DNA of 64,000 bases from Bradyrhizobium tropiciagri. GTDB taxonomy: Bacteria > Pseudomonadota > Alphaproteobacteria > Rhizobiales > Xanthobacteraceae. Under the pieces are notes generated by a model. It saw only the letters and a program-made list of their open reading frames with translations, did no database searches and was not told the origin of the DNA. The translations under genes were made by a program, and so were the position numbers. Shown here in pieces: positions 45,357-54,246 of the stretch. The stretch is taken from NCBI RefSeq assembly GCF_018130545.1, contig NZ_JAFCKF010000003.1, positions 930,001 through 994,000 of the forward strand. The letters are read 5' to 3'. The stretch's first letter is position 1. Each line of letters begins with the position of its first letter.

Positions 45357-46003
45357 CCTCCACCTCAGCCGCAAAGGTTTGACTCGCCGCATTTGAAATT
45401 GTTGCTTCGACGATCCCGGCCCAAACCGTCAAATTCGGCCAACTATAGCTTGACGATTCGACAACAGCCAAGAACGTCTTAACAGCATGGAAGGTCGCCC
45501 CCTTCGTCGGATGTCCTTTTTCTAGCACTCCAACGTCCGAAATTGCGCGGACGTGCGTTATTTCTTTGTGGCCCGACGTGCGGCAGTATTTGACGCAGGT
45601 TTGTCCACGCGTCTGAGCGGGCGATATGCCAACATCCGGTTAGCTCGAACCGCTTCAGATCGCAGATTGAAAAATGATATCAAGACAACCCGAAAAGCTA
45701 TCTCGCCCCGCGCAGCTAACTCTCCGCAATTGGTTCCAGCAGCTGCGCTGCGGATGCTGTCTAGCCGCCCACGATTTTGTTCGCATGGTCGACGATTTTC
45801 ATGAAATGGAGTTCGGCAACAGCCACTGGACCAGGGTGACGCCTCTGACTCAACCCTATCAATGGAGTTGCTCGAGCAGCGCAATTCACCAACACATCAT
45901 CCGACAAGACACCCAATCCGAGGAAGCGCGCCACATTCTGTCTGGTGCAACAACCGCAACTACGTCATCCGCATTCGGCGGCCGCTCTCGCGCAAGATAC
46001 GCC
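45357..46003. other. divergent control region between GlxA regulator and amidohydrolase
   Basis: A 647-bp interval. The amidohydrolase frame stays open back to 45674 but shows no family sequence before 46004. The region should hold both promoters. No copy of the shared regulon operator is present here. Confidence 0.4.
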
Positions 46004-47590
46004 ATGCGCGGCGCTAACGGATTGGCTCTCGTAAACGGTCGCGTCTTCACAGGCGACCATCAGCTCCGTTGGAGCGACGCGCTGATCATTACACGGGGAA
46101 AGATTTCATTTGTCGGCTCCACCGAGGACGTTCTCCGGCAGATTGGCCCAGACTTCGAGGTGATAAATGTTCAAGGGCGTACTGTCATTCCGGGGTTGAA
46201 TGACGCGCATATGCATCACACGCCGGATCCCGCCGGAATCCGCCTCCCCATACAACCGTACAATGAGATCGGCTTTGAAGACGTTAGCGAGCTGATCGCT
46301 GAAGCAGTGTCTTGTTCTCCTCCTGGCACGTGGATCTTCGGCGCGATGGGCGTTCAGCTGATCAACGAACCCAGATTGAATCGGTTCGAAATTGATCGCT
46401 TGGCTCCGGATCACCCAGTAATCTTCCTGGGACGCACCAACCACACGAATATCGTCAACTCGAAGGCAATGAAGCTGCTAGGTCTGTCAGATGGAGATCC
46501 TGATCCAGTTGGCGGCTTTTTCGAGCGTGTACCTGGCTCGATAGAGCTGAACGGCAGAATTCATGAATATGCCCAATGGAGCCCTCAACGGCTATTCGCC
46601 TCGATGACGACGATCGAGCAGGGTGTCGAAAGCCTCAACGATCTTGCTGATAGTTGCCTCGAATTCGGAATTACGACGCTTCAGAACATGTCCTGGACCC
46701 CGATTGCCCGCTACGCTGAAATGCTCGCGGCCGCTGATCTTCCTATCAAAATCAGAGCAATCCGCTTTCCCCCTTCCGGCCCGCAAGGACGTATCCTCAG
46801 TGAGGGATTTGATATTCCGACCGAAGTCGGCCCCCGTGCTCGGATTGATGGCATCAAATGGATTCTCGACGGCACCACCGTAGAACGAGCCGCAGCGCTT
46901 GGTCGTCCTTACGCTGACGATCCGACGACCATGGGCAGAGAAAATTTTTCTGCTGATGAAGTCGGAGAGATGCTGCGCGAATCCGTGGCACTTGACGTAC
47001 CGCTGCTTCTCCACGCAATCGGAACGCAAGCCCTCGAAACAGCAATCTCCTGTCTTGAGACTTTCGTGCCCGTCCAAGATTGGGGAAGGCGAGGGTTGCG
47101 GATAGAACATGCAGACGGCCTGACCGCCGAGCAGATCGGTCGGGTGAAGCTGCTTGGAATTATGGTGGTCCAGAATCCTTCTCACTTCCTGCTAAGGCAC
47201 ATCTACGGCCCTCGTTTTGGAGAGGACGTGCTATTCGCCAGCTTCAACAGTCTGCGTCGATCCGGAATTTCGCTGGGGATCGGATCTGACGGTCCTCTCA
47301 ATCCCTTCATCGGCCTGATGGCGGCAGTCACACATCCTGCCCGACCCGAGGAAGCAGTCGATATCGAGGCGGCACTGATTGCCTACACTTCCGGCAGCGC
47401 CGCAGCCGAGGGAAAAGCCTCCGAAAAGGGACGGCTGTTGCCCGGTTATGACGCCGACATCGCAGTGCTGTCGCAGGACATTTTTTCTGTCGATCCGCGA
47501 GCACTTCCGGAGACACGCAGCATTCTCACGATAGTCGATGGTCAGGTCGTCTACTGCGCCGACGAGAGCCTGTTCGTCCGCCCGGCGTGA
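46004..47590 (+). CDS. YtcJ-like (Amidohydro_3) amidohydrolase
   Basis: About 528 residues in the amidohydrolase superfamily. Metal site HMH follows PGLNDA near residue 65; further ligands lie in LLHAIGTQ, RIEHADGL and the aspartate of GIGSDGPL. Small beta-sandwich strands sit at both ends (ALVNGRVFTG; ILTIVDGQVVY). The group includes N-substituted formamide deformylase. The start is set by homology; an upstream start could add up to 110 residues lacking family features. It lies divergently beside a GlxA regulator and close to the isonitrile-type operon. Confidence 0.85.
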   Translation: MRGANGLALVNGRVFTGDHQLRWSDALIITRGKISFVGSTEDVLRQIGPDFEVINVQGRTVIPGLNDAHMHHTPDPAGIRLPIQPYNEIGFEDVSELIAEAVSCSPPGTWIFGAMGVQLINEPRLNRFEIDRLAPDHPVIFLGRTNHTNIVNSKAMKLLGLSDGDPDPVGGFFERVPGSIELNGRIHEYAQWSPQRLFASMTTIEQGVESLNDLADSCLEFGITTLQNMSWTPIARYAEMLAAADLPIKIRAIRFPPSGPQGRILSEGFDIPTEVGPRARIDGIKWILDGTTVERAAALGRPYADDPTTMGRENFSADEVGEMLRESVALDVPLLLHAIGTQALETAISCLETFVPVQDWGRRGLRIEHADGLTAEQIGRVKLLGIMVVQNPSHFLLRHIYGPRFGEDVLFASFNSLRRSGISLGIGSDGPLNPFIGLMAAVTHPARPEEAVDIEAALIAYTSGSAAAEGKASEKGRLLPGYDADIAVLSQDIFSVDPRALPETRSILTIVDGQVVYCADESLFVRPA

Positions 47591-47669
47591 ACCCGGCCGA
47601 TACAATGGCACTCAGCCGTCGGCGCCGTAGCGGTTTCAGGCGATCATTTGGCGTTCGTCCGGCTGACAC

Positions 47670-48116
47670 TCAGGGATGAGTCGCGCCGGACTTCAGAAAG
47701 TCGATGAGGGGCCCGATTTTCTCATCCGGCAATCCACCAAACACCATTCGCGTCCCTGGAACGACCTCTCCGGGACTACGAATAAACCTTCGAAGTACTT
47801 CCTCCGTCCAAGTCAAGCCGCTGTCACGCATTGCTTTCGAATAGGGATACGGCTCGGAAGCAGCCTTTCGCCCAATGATATCATTGAGGATAGGACCCGC
47901 GGATTGGCGAGCCCCATCTCCGATCTCGTGACAATGGGCACAAGGCTCGAAGATGCGGCTAAAGGTCTTGCTTGGAGGGATTCTCGGTGACTGCCTCGAC
48001 ACCTGGTGGGCCAAGTGATCACCTATACTCCGCTCTTTAAATGTCTCTCTCGTGATCGCCCAAAGGGTCGCCGTCACTAAGACGGCCGCAACCAATACTA
48101 CAAATCTCGTTAGCAC
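47670..48116 (-). CDS. membrane-anchored class I cytochrome c
   Basis: About 148 residues. An N-terminal hydrophobic segment (VVLVAAVLVTATLW) is an uncleaved anchor or signal; the haem site is CAHCH and the axial methionine is in GTRMVFGG, as in cytochrome c2/c-552 types. GTG at 48116 is chosen because AGGA lies 6 bases upstream; a TTG at 48146 would add 10 residues. It sits 170 bases downstream of the GlxA-type gene. It may accept electrons from a periplasmic dehydrogenase; none is encoded nearby. Confidence 0.85.
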   Translation of the reverse strand: MLTRFVVLVAAVLVTATLWAITRETFKERSIGDHLAHQVSRQSPRIPPSKTFSRIFEPCAHCHEIGDGARQSAGPILNDIIGRKAASEPYPYSKAMRDSGLTWTEEVLRRFIRSPGEVVPGTRMVFGGLPDEKIGPLIDFLKSGATHP

Positions 48117-48286
48117 AATCGGTCCTGGGTCAAGGTTAGGAGGCAAGCATCAGTCTTTCTCTGCAGAACCGATCAGGCCATCCCGGGTCCTCGGATCTTT
48201 CAGAAGCGACATAATCCATCGCTACTCGCTCGTGCATTGCCAGGTCTCCGTCAATCTCGGTCAGGCGGAGTGCAGGGCTGCCGAAA

Positions 48287-49348
48287 TCACCACGAAGTTC
48301 TTTCGTGCAACGGAATTCGCTTCGTCTTGACGCTCCCGCGGATGGCCCCCCCCGCCGTCCTTCCAAAGAGCTGCGGAACGACTCCGAAATGTCGACGAAA
48401 CGTGCGCCGTAGAGTTTGCTCGTCACCAAACCCAGTGGTTTTTGCGATGAACTTCAGCGAAAGACTGGATTCTTTAAGCATGCGACAAGCGGCTTCAAGC
48501 CGCAGCAATTCTACGGTCTTTGCAGGCGTACGACCCACAACGGCCCGGTAGCGACGCGAGAACGTTCGTGTGGTCATGTTCGCTCGTTCCGCGAGTACCG
48601 GTACGCTGAGGTCTTGGTCGAGACTATTCGACATCCATGCATGAAGGTCCGCAAAGGCGGCGTCCGTAACGAATTGCGATACTAGAGTCGTCGAGAGCTG
48701 CGGTTGATCGCCGGGTCTCTTAAGGAACATTACGAATGTACGCGCAACCTGCATCGCGACCTCGCGACCGTAGTCCTCCTCGATCAGCGCGATCGAGAGA
48801 TCGATACCGGCGGTAAACCCAGCGGAACTCCACAACGGCCCATCCCGGACGAAGATCGCATTGCGATCCACTCTGGCCTTTTTGTAGCGGGAGGCGAGGC
48901 TGTCGACGGCCTCCCAATGCGTGGTGATACAGCGGCCGTCGGCTATGCCGGCCGCAGCTACGATGAACGCGCCCGTGCAGACGCTACATATTCGACCGAC
49001 GGAAGTCTGGTTCGCCTTCAACCACGCAACGAGTTCGACGGGAACGGGTGGACTTTCCGGTGGGCCGCCACCGCAGACGAACAGCATATCAATAGCCGCC
49101 GGGTCGATGCTCTCGACGCGGCGGCTATCCAGGGCAAGTCCACAGGAGGATCGGACCAGCCCCCCTTCGATTGACGCAACCTGCACTTGGTACTCGCTTC
49201 CAGCCTCCGCCAGATAGCGTGACGCGACATCGAAGACGTCTGCAGGCCCCGTAATGTCGAAGAGCGTCACTCCTTGAAATGCCAGGATGACGACGTTTCG
49301 TTTGCCGGCCTTCCGGTTCCCCTTTCTCACGACCGCCTCGCGAGCCAC
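48287..49348 (-). CDS. GlxA-type AraC regulator with DJ-1/PfpI domain
   Basis: A 353-residue regulator, DJ-1/PfpI domain at about 18-190 (VILAFQGVTLFDITGPADVF; SVCTGAFIVAAAG) and AraC domain at about 245-340 (VPVLAERANMTTRTFSRRYR; LKFIAKTTGFGDEQTLRRTF). GTG start. Twenty-three bases after the second isocyanide-hydratase-like gene, so it is the distal regulator of the isonitrile-type operon. Close paralogue of the gene at 44328. Confidence 0.91.
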   Translation of the reverse strand: MAREAVVRKGNRKAGKRNVVILAFQGVTLFDITGPADVFDVASRYLAEAGSEYQVQVASIEGGLVRSSCGLALDSRRVESIDPAAIDMLFVCGGGPPESPPVPVELVAWLKANQTSVGRICSVCTGAFIVAAAGIADGRCITTHWEAVDSLASRYKKARVDRNAIFVRDGPLWSSAGFTAGIDLSIALIEEDYGREVAMQVARTFVMFLKRPGDQPQLSTTLVSQFVTDAAFADLHAWMSNSLDQDLSVPVLAERANMTTRTFSRRYRAVVGRTPAKTVELLRLEAACRMLKESSLSLKFIAKTTGFGDEQTLRRTFRRHFGVVPQLFGRTAGGAIRGSVKTKRIPLHERTSW

Positions 49349-49371
49349 CCTCAGACCAGCTCCGTCTGCCC

Positions 49372-50061
49372 TTAAAGCTTGCCTTGTGCCGATCGCCGAG
49401 CCCTGACACCCTCCAGTTCGCCTACCGGCATCAGCTTCTGCAACGTGTCGGTTGCATTGGCAACCGTTGTCGCATCGGCCAACTCAGGCCGGCCTGTCCC
49501 AAATGGAGGCTTCGGAGCGTACTCAAAGAGGAGCTCGAACATTCGGCCTGCTGGTTCACCCATGATCTCACCAATCATCGCCAAACCAAAATCCACTCCC
49601 GCCGTCATGCCACCGCCGGTCGCGCGATTGCGGTCGACGACATATCTTGCATCGGTCGGAACCGCGCCGAACAGGCTCAGATGCTCGCGCGTATACCAGT
49701 AGGAGGCGGCCTTATAGCCCTTCAACAGTCCCGCAGCGCCCAAGAGCAATGAGCCATTGCACACGCTCGTAACCCATTTGGCGCGGCTACCCACCTCAGC
49801 AACAAAGTCGAGTGTCCGGTCGTCCTGAAGCTGCTTGAACAACGCGACGGTGTTACCCGGCACGAACAGAATATCCGGATCCTTCCAACAGCTCTTAAAG
49901 TCATCGGTCGCGTGCACGCTCACGCCTGCATCCGAGTCGACAACTCCCTTTTCTTGCCAGACGATCTGCGACGAGAACTCCGGGAGCATCATAAAGGCCT
50001 GCATCGGAGCGGCGAGATCGATGAACGTGAATCCTGGAAAGGCGAGCGATAGTACTTTCAT
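49372..50061 (-). CDS. DJ-1/PfpI protein, isocyanide hydratase-like, Thr-to-Asn variant
   Basis: A 229-residue protein aligned without gaps to the one at 26707: Asp 15 in FIDLAAP, Cys 101 in SVCNGSL, and TGGGMTAGVDFG. The residue after the nucleophile is Asn rather than the Thr that is essential in Pseudomonas isocyanide hydratase, so activity or substrate may have changed. The ATG at 50061 has GAGGGGG upstream; a reading from 50187 overlaps the preceding gene. It is the penultimate gene of the isonitrile-type operon. Confidence 0.85.
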   Translation of the reverse strand: MKVLSLAFPGFTFIDLAAPMQAFMMLPEFSSQIVWQEKGVVDSDAGVSVHATDDFKSCWKDPDILFVPGNTVALFKQLQDDRTLDFVAEVGSRAKWVTSVCNGSLLLGAAGLLKGYKAASYWYTREHLSLFGAVPTDARYVVDRNRATGGGMTAGVDFGLAMIGEIMGEPAGRMFELLFEYAPKPPFGTGRPELADATTVANATDTLQKLMPVGELEGVRARRSAQGKL

Positions 50062-50104
50062 TTTGTCCCCCTCGTTAAAGCTGAATCCCAAGTAGATCTT
50101 ATCT

Positions 50105-50473
50105 CTAAGCGCCGGTGCGCTGAGGCTCAGGCGAGCGCAACGCGACGTTGGCGTCCAGGAGGGACGACGGAGCAGACGATGCGCCACTGATGTTCACTTG
50201 CTCGAAGTATTCGTGCCATTTCGACGCGCTGATGTTGGCCTCGAACGCCCGCTGAAACTCGACGCTGGGCACCCGGTAAACGCAGAAGAAGTCGTAATTC
50301 GCACGTCGATCCGTATTCGGATCATTCATGCCCCAGCCAATCACCTCAACACCGTGCTGGCTCAACCCTTCGACTTCCTTCAGGACATGATCGGCGAACA
50401 ATCGCTTTTGATCAACTGGCAGGGCATGCCAAGCCCGACGGTAGTTGTATAGCTCGACAAAAATCTGCTGCAT
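50105..50473 (-). CDS. DUF6616-like small protein
   Basis: A 122-residue homologue of the gene at 8138-8482 (IGWGMND, FFCVYRV, then W-H-E-Y-F-E-Q-V-N). Start at 50473 chosen over 50512 because family sequence (FVELYNYRRAWHALP) begins there; the purine-rich site is about 11 bases away. It lies between the ABC permease and the second DJ-1 protein. Function unknown. Confidence 0.75.
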   Translation of the reverse strand: MQQIFVELYNYRRAWHALPVDQKRLFADHVLKEVEGLSQHGVEVIGWGMNDPNTDRRANYDFFCVYRVPSVEFQRAFEANISASKWHEYFEQVNISGASSAPSSLLDANVALRSPEPQRTGA

Positions 50474-50572
50474 CTTGCCATTTCCCTCGAAGGTTAGGGC
50501 TCCATGGCACACCGAGACGGTTCGGCAGGCAACGCCAACGACCCGTCAATTTCGGCCATTCTGGCAAGACCA

Positions 50573-51403
50573 TCAATGATCCGCAGTTCGCCTCGGCCGC
50601 GACCAGAACGTTAGGCGCCGGGCGGCCAGTCGAACCAAAAGATTCAGCATAATTCCGATCAACGAGAGAAAAATGAGGGCCGAGAACACGCCTGGGACAT
50701 CCACAGCCGCTTGCCGCTGGAGAATGAGGCAGCCGAGCCCGAACGCCGCACCGATGAACTCCGCGACGATCGCTCCGATCGCCGAGAATACGGCTCCGGT
50801 CTCGAGGCCCGCGAAAAGGTAGGGCAGCATGCCAGGAAACAAAACCTTGCAATAGATTTCCAAGGGTGAGGCCTTTAGCGACTGCATGAGGACAATTCGC
50901 CTCTGATCGACTGTCTGTAGACCGGTCACCACATTGACAAGTATGGGAAAGAAAGCAATCAGGCCGGCTGTGACGATTTTCGACTGGATCCCGTACCCGA
51001 ACCATACGATCAACAGCGGAGCGATCGCGACCTTCGGCACGGTCTGGAACGCCAGAAGGTACGGAAGGCCGATCCGCTCCGCGATGGGTACCAGGCCAAT
51101 CAACGAACCAAGCGCGACGCCTAGAATCGCTGCCACGACAAATCCGCCAACGATCTCGACCAAAGTGACCAAGAAATGCTGAACGATTCGTCCAGTGACC
51201 AGGTCAGAATAGATCGCACGTACGACTTCCGAAGGAGCGGGTAGGATAAACTGCGGCACCTCAAACCATACCACAATCAACTGCCAAGCCGCGACGAGTG
51301 CTATGCTGGTCAGAACAAACAGCCCCAGCGACGATCCCAGCACCCGAGCAACAGCCCCAGGACTCCGCGACTTGATCGAGCTGAACTCTACTGCATCAGT
51401 CAT
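50573..51403 (-). CDS. SsuC/TauC-type ABC transporter permease
   Basis: A 276-residue permease with about six membrane segments and the EAA-loop AFFPILVNVVTGLQTVDQ, then LMQSLKASPLEIYCKVLFPG. This is the nitrate/sulphonate/pyrimidine-precursor group. Two bases separate it from the ATPase gene. It works with the ATPase and the NMT1/SsuA-like binding protein of the same operon. Confidence 0.92.
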   Translation of the reverse strand: MTDAVEFSSIKSRSPGAVARVLGSSLGLFVLTSIALVAAWQLIVVWFEVPQFILPAPSEVVRAIYSDLVTGRIVQHFLVTLVEIVGGFVVAAILGVALGSLIGLVPIAERIGLPYLLAFQTVPKVAIAPLLIVWFGYGIQSKIVTAGLIAFFPILVNVVTGLQTVDQRRIVLMQSLKASPLEIYCKVLFPGMLPYLFAGLETGAVFSAIGAIVAEFIGAAFGLGCLILQRQAAVDVPGVFSALIFLSLIGIMLNLLVRLAARRLTFWSRPRRTADH

Positions 51404-51405
51404 AT

Positions 51406-52242
51406 TCAGCCACCTCTATGATCAAGCAGCTTGCGCAGTTCGGTAACGTATCTGCCCATCTCGTCACTCGCCATCATCTCAATCGGCCGAGGCCGCGGAA
51501 TTTCTATCGGAACGATTGCCCTTATTGTGGAGGGCCGTCCCGACATTACGCAAACGCGGTCCGATAGAAACGCAGCTTCAGCGATCGAGTGCGTGACGAA
51601 GACGATGGTCGCGCCCGTCTCCAGGCTTATGCGTTGCAGATCGAGGTTCATTTGATCTCGTGTCATTGCGTCCAATGCGCCGAACGGCTCATCCATCAGG
51701 ATCAGATTCGGTTGCATTGACAGCGCGCGCGCAATCGAAACTCGTTGCTGCATTCCGCCTGATAGCTCATTTGGATACTTGGTCTCGAATCCCTTCAGTC
51801 CCACGAGTTCCAAGACGTCGAGCGACCGCTTGACCCTCGCATCGCGCCTGACTCTTCTGATTTCACCGGGCAACTCGACGTTCTGAGCAACGGTTCGCCA
51901 CGGAAAAAGCACAGCATCTTGAAACACCACGCCGGCGTCACCATGGGGGTCAGTTACCGGCTTGCCTTCGAACCTGATAACGCCCTCAGACGGTTTGACC
52001 AAGCCCGCAATCATCATCAGCAGCGTACTCTTGCCGCACCCGGACGGACCGAGAATCGATAGAAACTCCCCCTTTGCGATCTCAACGTTAACACTGGCGA
52101 CCGCCTGAATTGAGCGACCATCCTGCGTTACGTAGGTCTTTCCCACGCCGTCGACAGCGATCAAGTTCTCTCGTCCCACATTCTGGTCAGAGGCGTCCGT
52201 CTCGACGGTCCCAGCCAAAGCCGTTGCTCCAATCGTTTGCAT
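51406..52242 (-). CDS. SsuB/TauB-type ABC transporter ATPase
   Basis: A 278-residue ATPase: Walker A GPSGCGKST, signature ELSGGMQQRVSIARAL, Walker B LILMDEPFGALD, H-loop VTHSIAEA. A non-conserved 25-residue N-terminus precedes. Belongs to the nitrate/taurine/sulphonate/hydroxymethylpyrimidine family. Confidence 0.93.
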   Translation of the reverse strand: MQTIGATALAGTVETDASDQNVGRENLIAVDGVGKTYVTQDGRSIQAVASVNVEIAKGEFLSILGPSGCGKSTLLMMIAGLVKPSEGVIRFEGKPVTDPHGDAGVVFQDAVLFPWRTVAQNVELPGEIRRVRRDARVKRSLDVLELVGLKGFETKYPNELSGGMQQRVSIARALSMQPNLILMDEPFGALDAMTRDQMNLDLQRISLETGATIVFVTHSIAEAAFLSDRVCVMSGRPSTIRAIVPIEIPRPRPIEMMASDEMGRYVTELRKLLDHRGG

Positions 52243-52291
52243 GGTTTCGTTTCATCCCTCGCGCGCCGGAAGGCCGCATCAGCCCGGTCGG

Positions 52292-53827
52292 TCAGGCCGA
52301 ATGCAGGATCTCGCCCCGCACGATCGTCACGACTGACGTCGTCTGCATCAGATCCTCATCACTCGCTTGCCTAATGTCGCGATCAAGTATGGCAATGTCT
52401 GCTGCCATTCCAATCGCAAGCGTCCCTCTCAACAGCGACTGCTCCATGCTCTCGGCTCCGCCGTGAATGTATATCGACAACGCCTCTTCAACTGACATTG
52501 CCTCCGCCTGGTTGATCATTCTTCCGGACAGAGTCTTCCGCGACCGTGCAGTGGCTATCCCGACGAAGGGCGACTCCGGACCGGAAGGGGCATCCGAGCT
52601 ACCTGCAACCGAAATTCCTCGCGTTAGCAAGCTTCGACCAGGATATGCTTCTTGCGCTCTGGCTTCGCCGAGACGCGGTGCAAACCCGTCCCCGATTGAG
52701 TGGATAAAGCCATACTGCGGAACCGCCCAAATCCCCTTCTCGTGCATGCGCAAGAGGGCCGTGGCTGTCGGCCTCGCCACATGTTCCACGCGCGCACGTT
52801 GGGAACGGGCTGGGTCGACGGATACTGCGTCTACCATCGCTTCTACCACAACGTCGATGGCTCGATCGCCGATCGCATGAGAAGCAACTTGCCAACCGTC
52901 GAGTTGGCACTGGCGGAAGGCGGCTCGCAGCTCTTCCGGGCTACGCATAAGGTCCCCGCGAAAATCGGGCCGATCAGCGTAAGGCTCATTCAACGCCGCT
53001 GTATGCTGTCCGGTAATACCATCTGCAAAGAACTTGAGCGTCCTGACCTGCCAGTTTGCGTCCGGTCGCCCCGGCTTGAGACCGCGGCTCAAGGCTTCCT
53101 CAGCATCGAGGCGCAACATGAATGACATTCGCAACGGAAACGTTGCTCCCGCGCGGATATGTTCCCAGACCTTCCATTCTTCGTCAAAACCGTCGGTGAA
53201 ACCAACAGCAGCCTCAGTTGCCGCGGTTACGCCGTACCGGAGCATCCGCTTGGCGCAAGCGCGGATAGCTTCAGCCCTCGTTTCAACGTCCTGCTTCGGA
53301 ATGGCACCGAACAGTCGATGCGCCAATTGCCCTCGCAACACACCATCTTCCGACTCGAGTCCTGCGAGACGCAGCGCCTTCGAGTTAGCCATCGCTACAT
53401 GACCGCAAAACCTCCGCACGACGAGGGGCCGTTCTTCACTAATGCTATCGAGCTCAGGTCTCTCGATGAGACGCCAGTCCGTCATCCGCTGCTCGTCGTA
53501 CCCCGATGCAACCAGCCACGCGTCACCGCGCGGCAACGCACGCTCCGCCTGACCGATCTTGGCGACCGCGTCGACTGACGTTGGTACCTTGGCCGGCGAC
53601 AAATCCAAGCTGAGCTGGCCTTGTGCCATGGCGTACAGATGAATGTGCGCATCGGTCAGGCCAGGGAGAACCGTGTGACGGCCGGCATCGATAATTCGCC
53701 CTGCTTGAGGCGCATCGTCACTCCGCCCGATCCAAACGATCTTCCCATCTCGAATCAAAAGTGCATCAGAGTCGCTGGCAGCCGACGGCCAGAGTAGGCA
53801 GTTTCGTAGAAGTAGCGTGGATGACAT
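52292..53827 (-). CDS. YtcJ-like (Amidohydro_3) amidohydrolase, possibly formamide deformylase-like
   Basis: About 511 residues. Metal motif HIH in PGLTDAHIHL near residue 65; later ligands in ASHAIGDRAI, VEHVARP and the aspartate in VAGSSDAPSG. The YtcJ/NfdA group includes N-substituted formamide deformylase, which splits R-NH-CHO to amine and formate. Two isocyanide-hydratase-like genes in the same operon make that product chemically sensible. ATG 53827 has GGGA about 7 bases upstream; ATG 53839 is an alternative. RidA ends 13 bases upstream. Confidence 0.88.
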   Translation of the reverse strand: MSSTLLLRNCLLWPSAASDSDALLIRDGKIVWIGRSDDAPQAGRIIDAGRHTVLPGLTDAHIHLYAMAQGQLSLDLSPAKVPTSVDAVAKIGQAERALPRGDAWLVASGYDEQRMTDWRLIERPELDSISEERPLVVRRFCGHVAMANSKALRLAGLESEDGVLRGQLAHRLFGAIPKQDVETRAEAIRACAKRMLRYGVTAATEAAVGFTDGFDEEWKVWEHIRAGATFPLRMSFMLRLDAEEALSRGLKPGRPDANWQVRTLKFFADGITGQHTAALNEPYADRPDFRGDLMRSPEELRAAFRQCQLDGWQVASHAIGDRAIDVVVEAMVDAVSVDPARSQRARVEHVARPTATALLRMHEKGIWAVPQYGFIHSIGDGFAPRLGEARAQEAYPGRSLLTRGISVAGSSDAPSGPESPFVGIATARSRKTLSGRMINQAEAMSVEEALSIYIHGGAESMEQSLLRGTLAIGMAADIAILDRDIRQASDEDLMQTTSVVTIVRGEILHSA

Positions 53828-53840
53828 CGACAATCCCATC

Positions 53841-54230
53841 TCACTGCTTCGCGGCCACGCCTTCGACCTCAATCTTCCACTTCGGCTCGGCGAGAGTGCT
53901 TACCACTGCGAGCGTCATCGCCGGTCGATGGCCGTCCAAATGTCTCGATCTGATCGGTCGAAATTTTTCGAGGTCCGCATGGCTTGTCAGGTAGACATTA
54001 ATTTTGACTACGTCAGAGACCGTCATCCCGGCTCCCGCCAACACCGAGACGAAGCTCTTCATCGCCTGCTCCGCCTGATCTTCAAACGAATCTGGCGTCG
54101 TCCCATCTGGAAGGTCTCCAGTCTGGCCCGCAATCCAGAGCGTGCGGCTGTTGGGCGGCACCTCCACCCCATGGGAGTAGATGTTGTTGAACGGTGGGGC
54201 GATATCAATCGGATCAAACTTCTTGTTCAT
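53841..54230 (-). CDS. RidA/YjgF-family protein
   Basis: A 129-residue RidA family trimer subunit: FNNIYSHGVEVP start, IAGQTGDLPDG, then F-E-D-Q-A-E-Q-A-M and DVVKINVYLT. RidA proteins hydrolyse enamines and imines to ketones or aldehydes plus ammonia. The usual arginine region near 105 reads PAMTLAVV rather than the canonical RxxxxVxxLP pattern, so it may belong to a divergent subfamily. It lies between the aldehyde dehydrogenase (16-bp gap) and amidohydrolase. Confidence 0.88.
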   Translation of the reverse strand: MNKKFDPIDIAPPFNNIYSHGVEVPPNSRTLWIAGQTGDLPDGTTPDSFEDQAEQAMKSFVSVLAGAGMTVSDVVKINVYLTSHADLEKFRPIRSRHLDGHRPAMTLAVVSTLAEPKWKIEVEGVAAKQ

Positions 54231-54246
54231 CGGGTACTCATGATTT

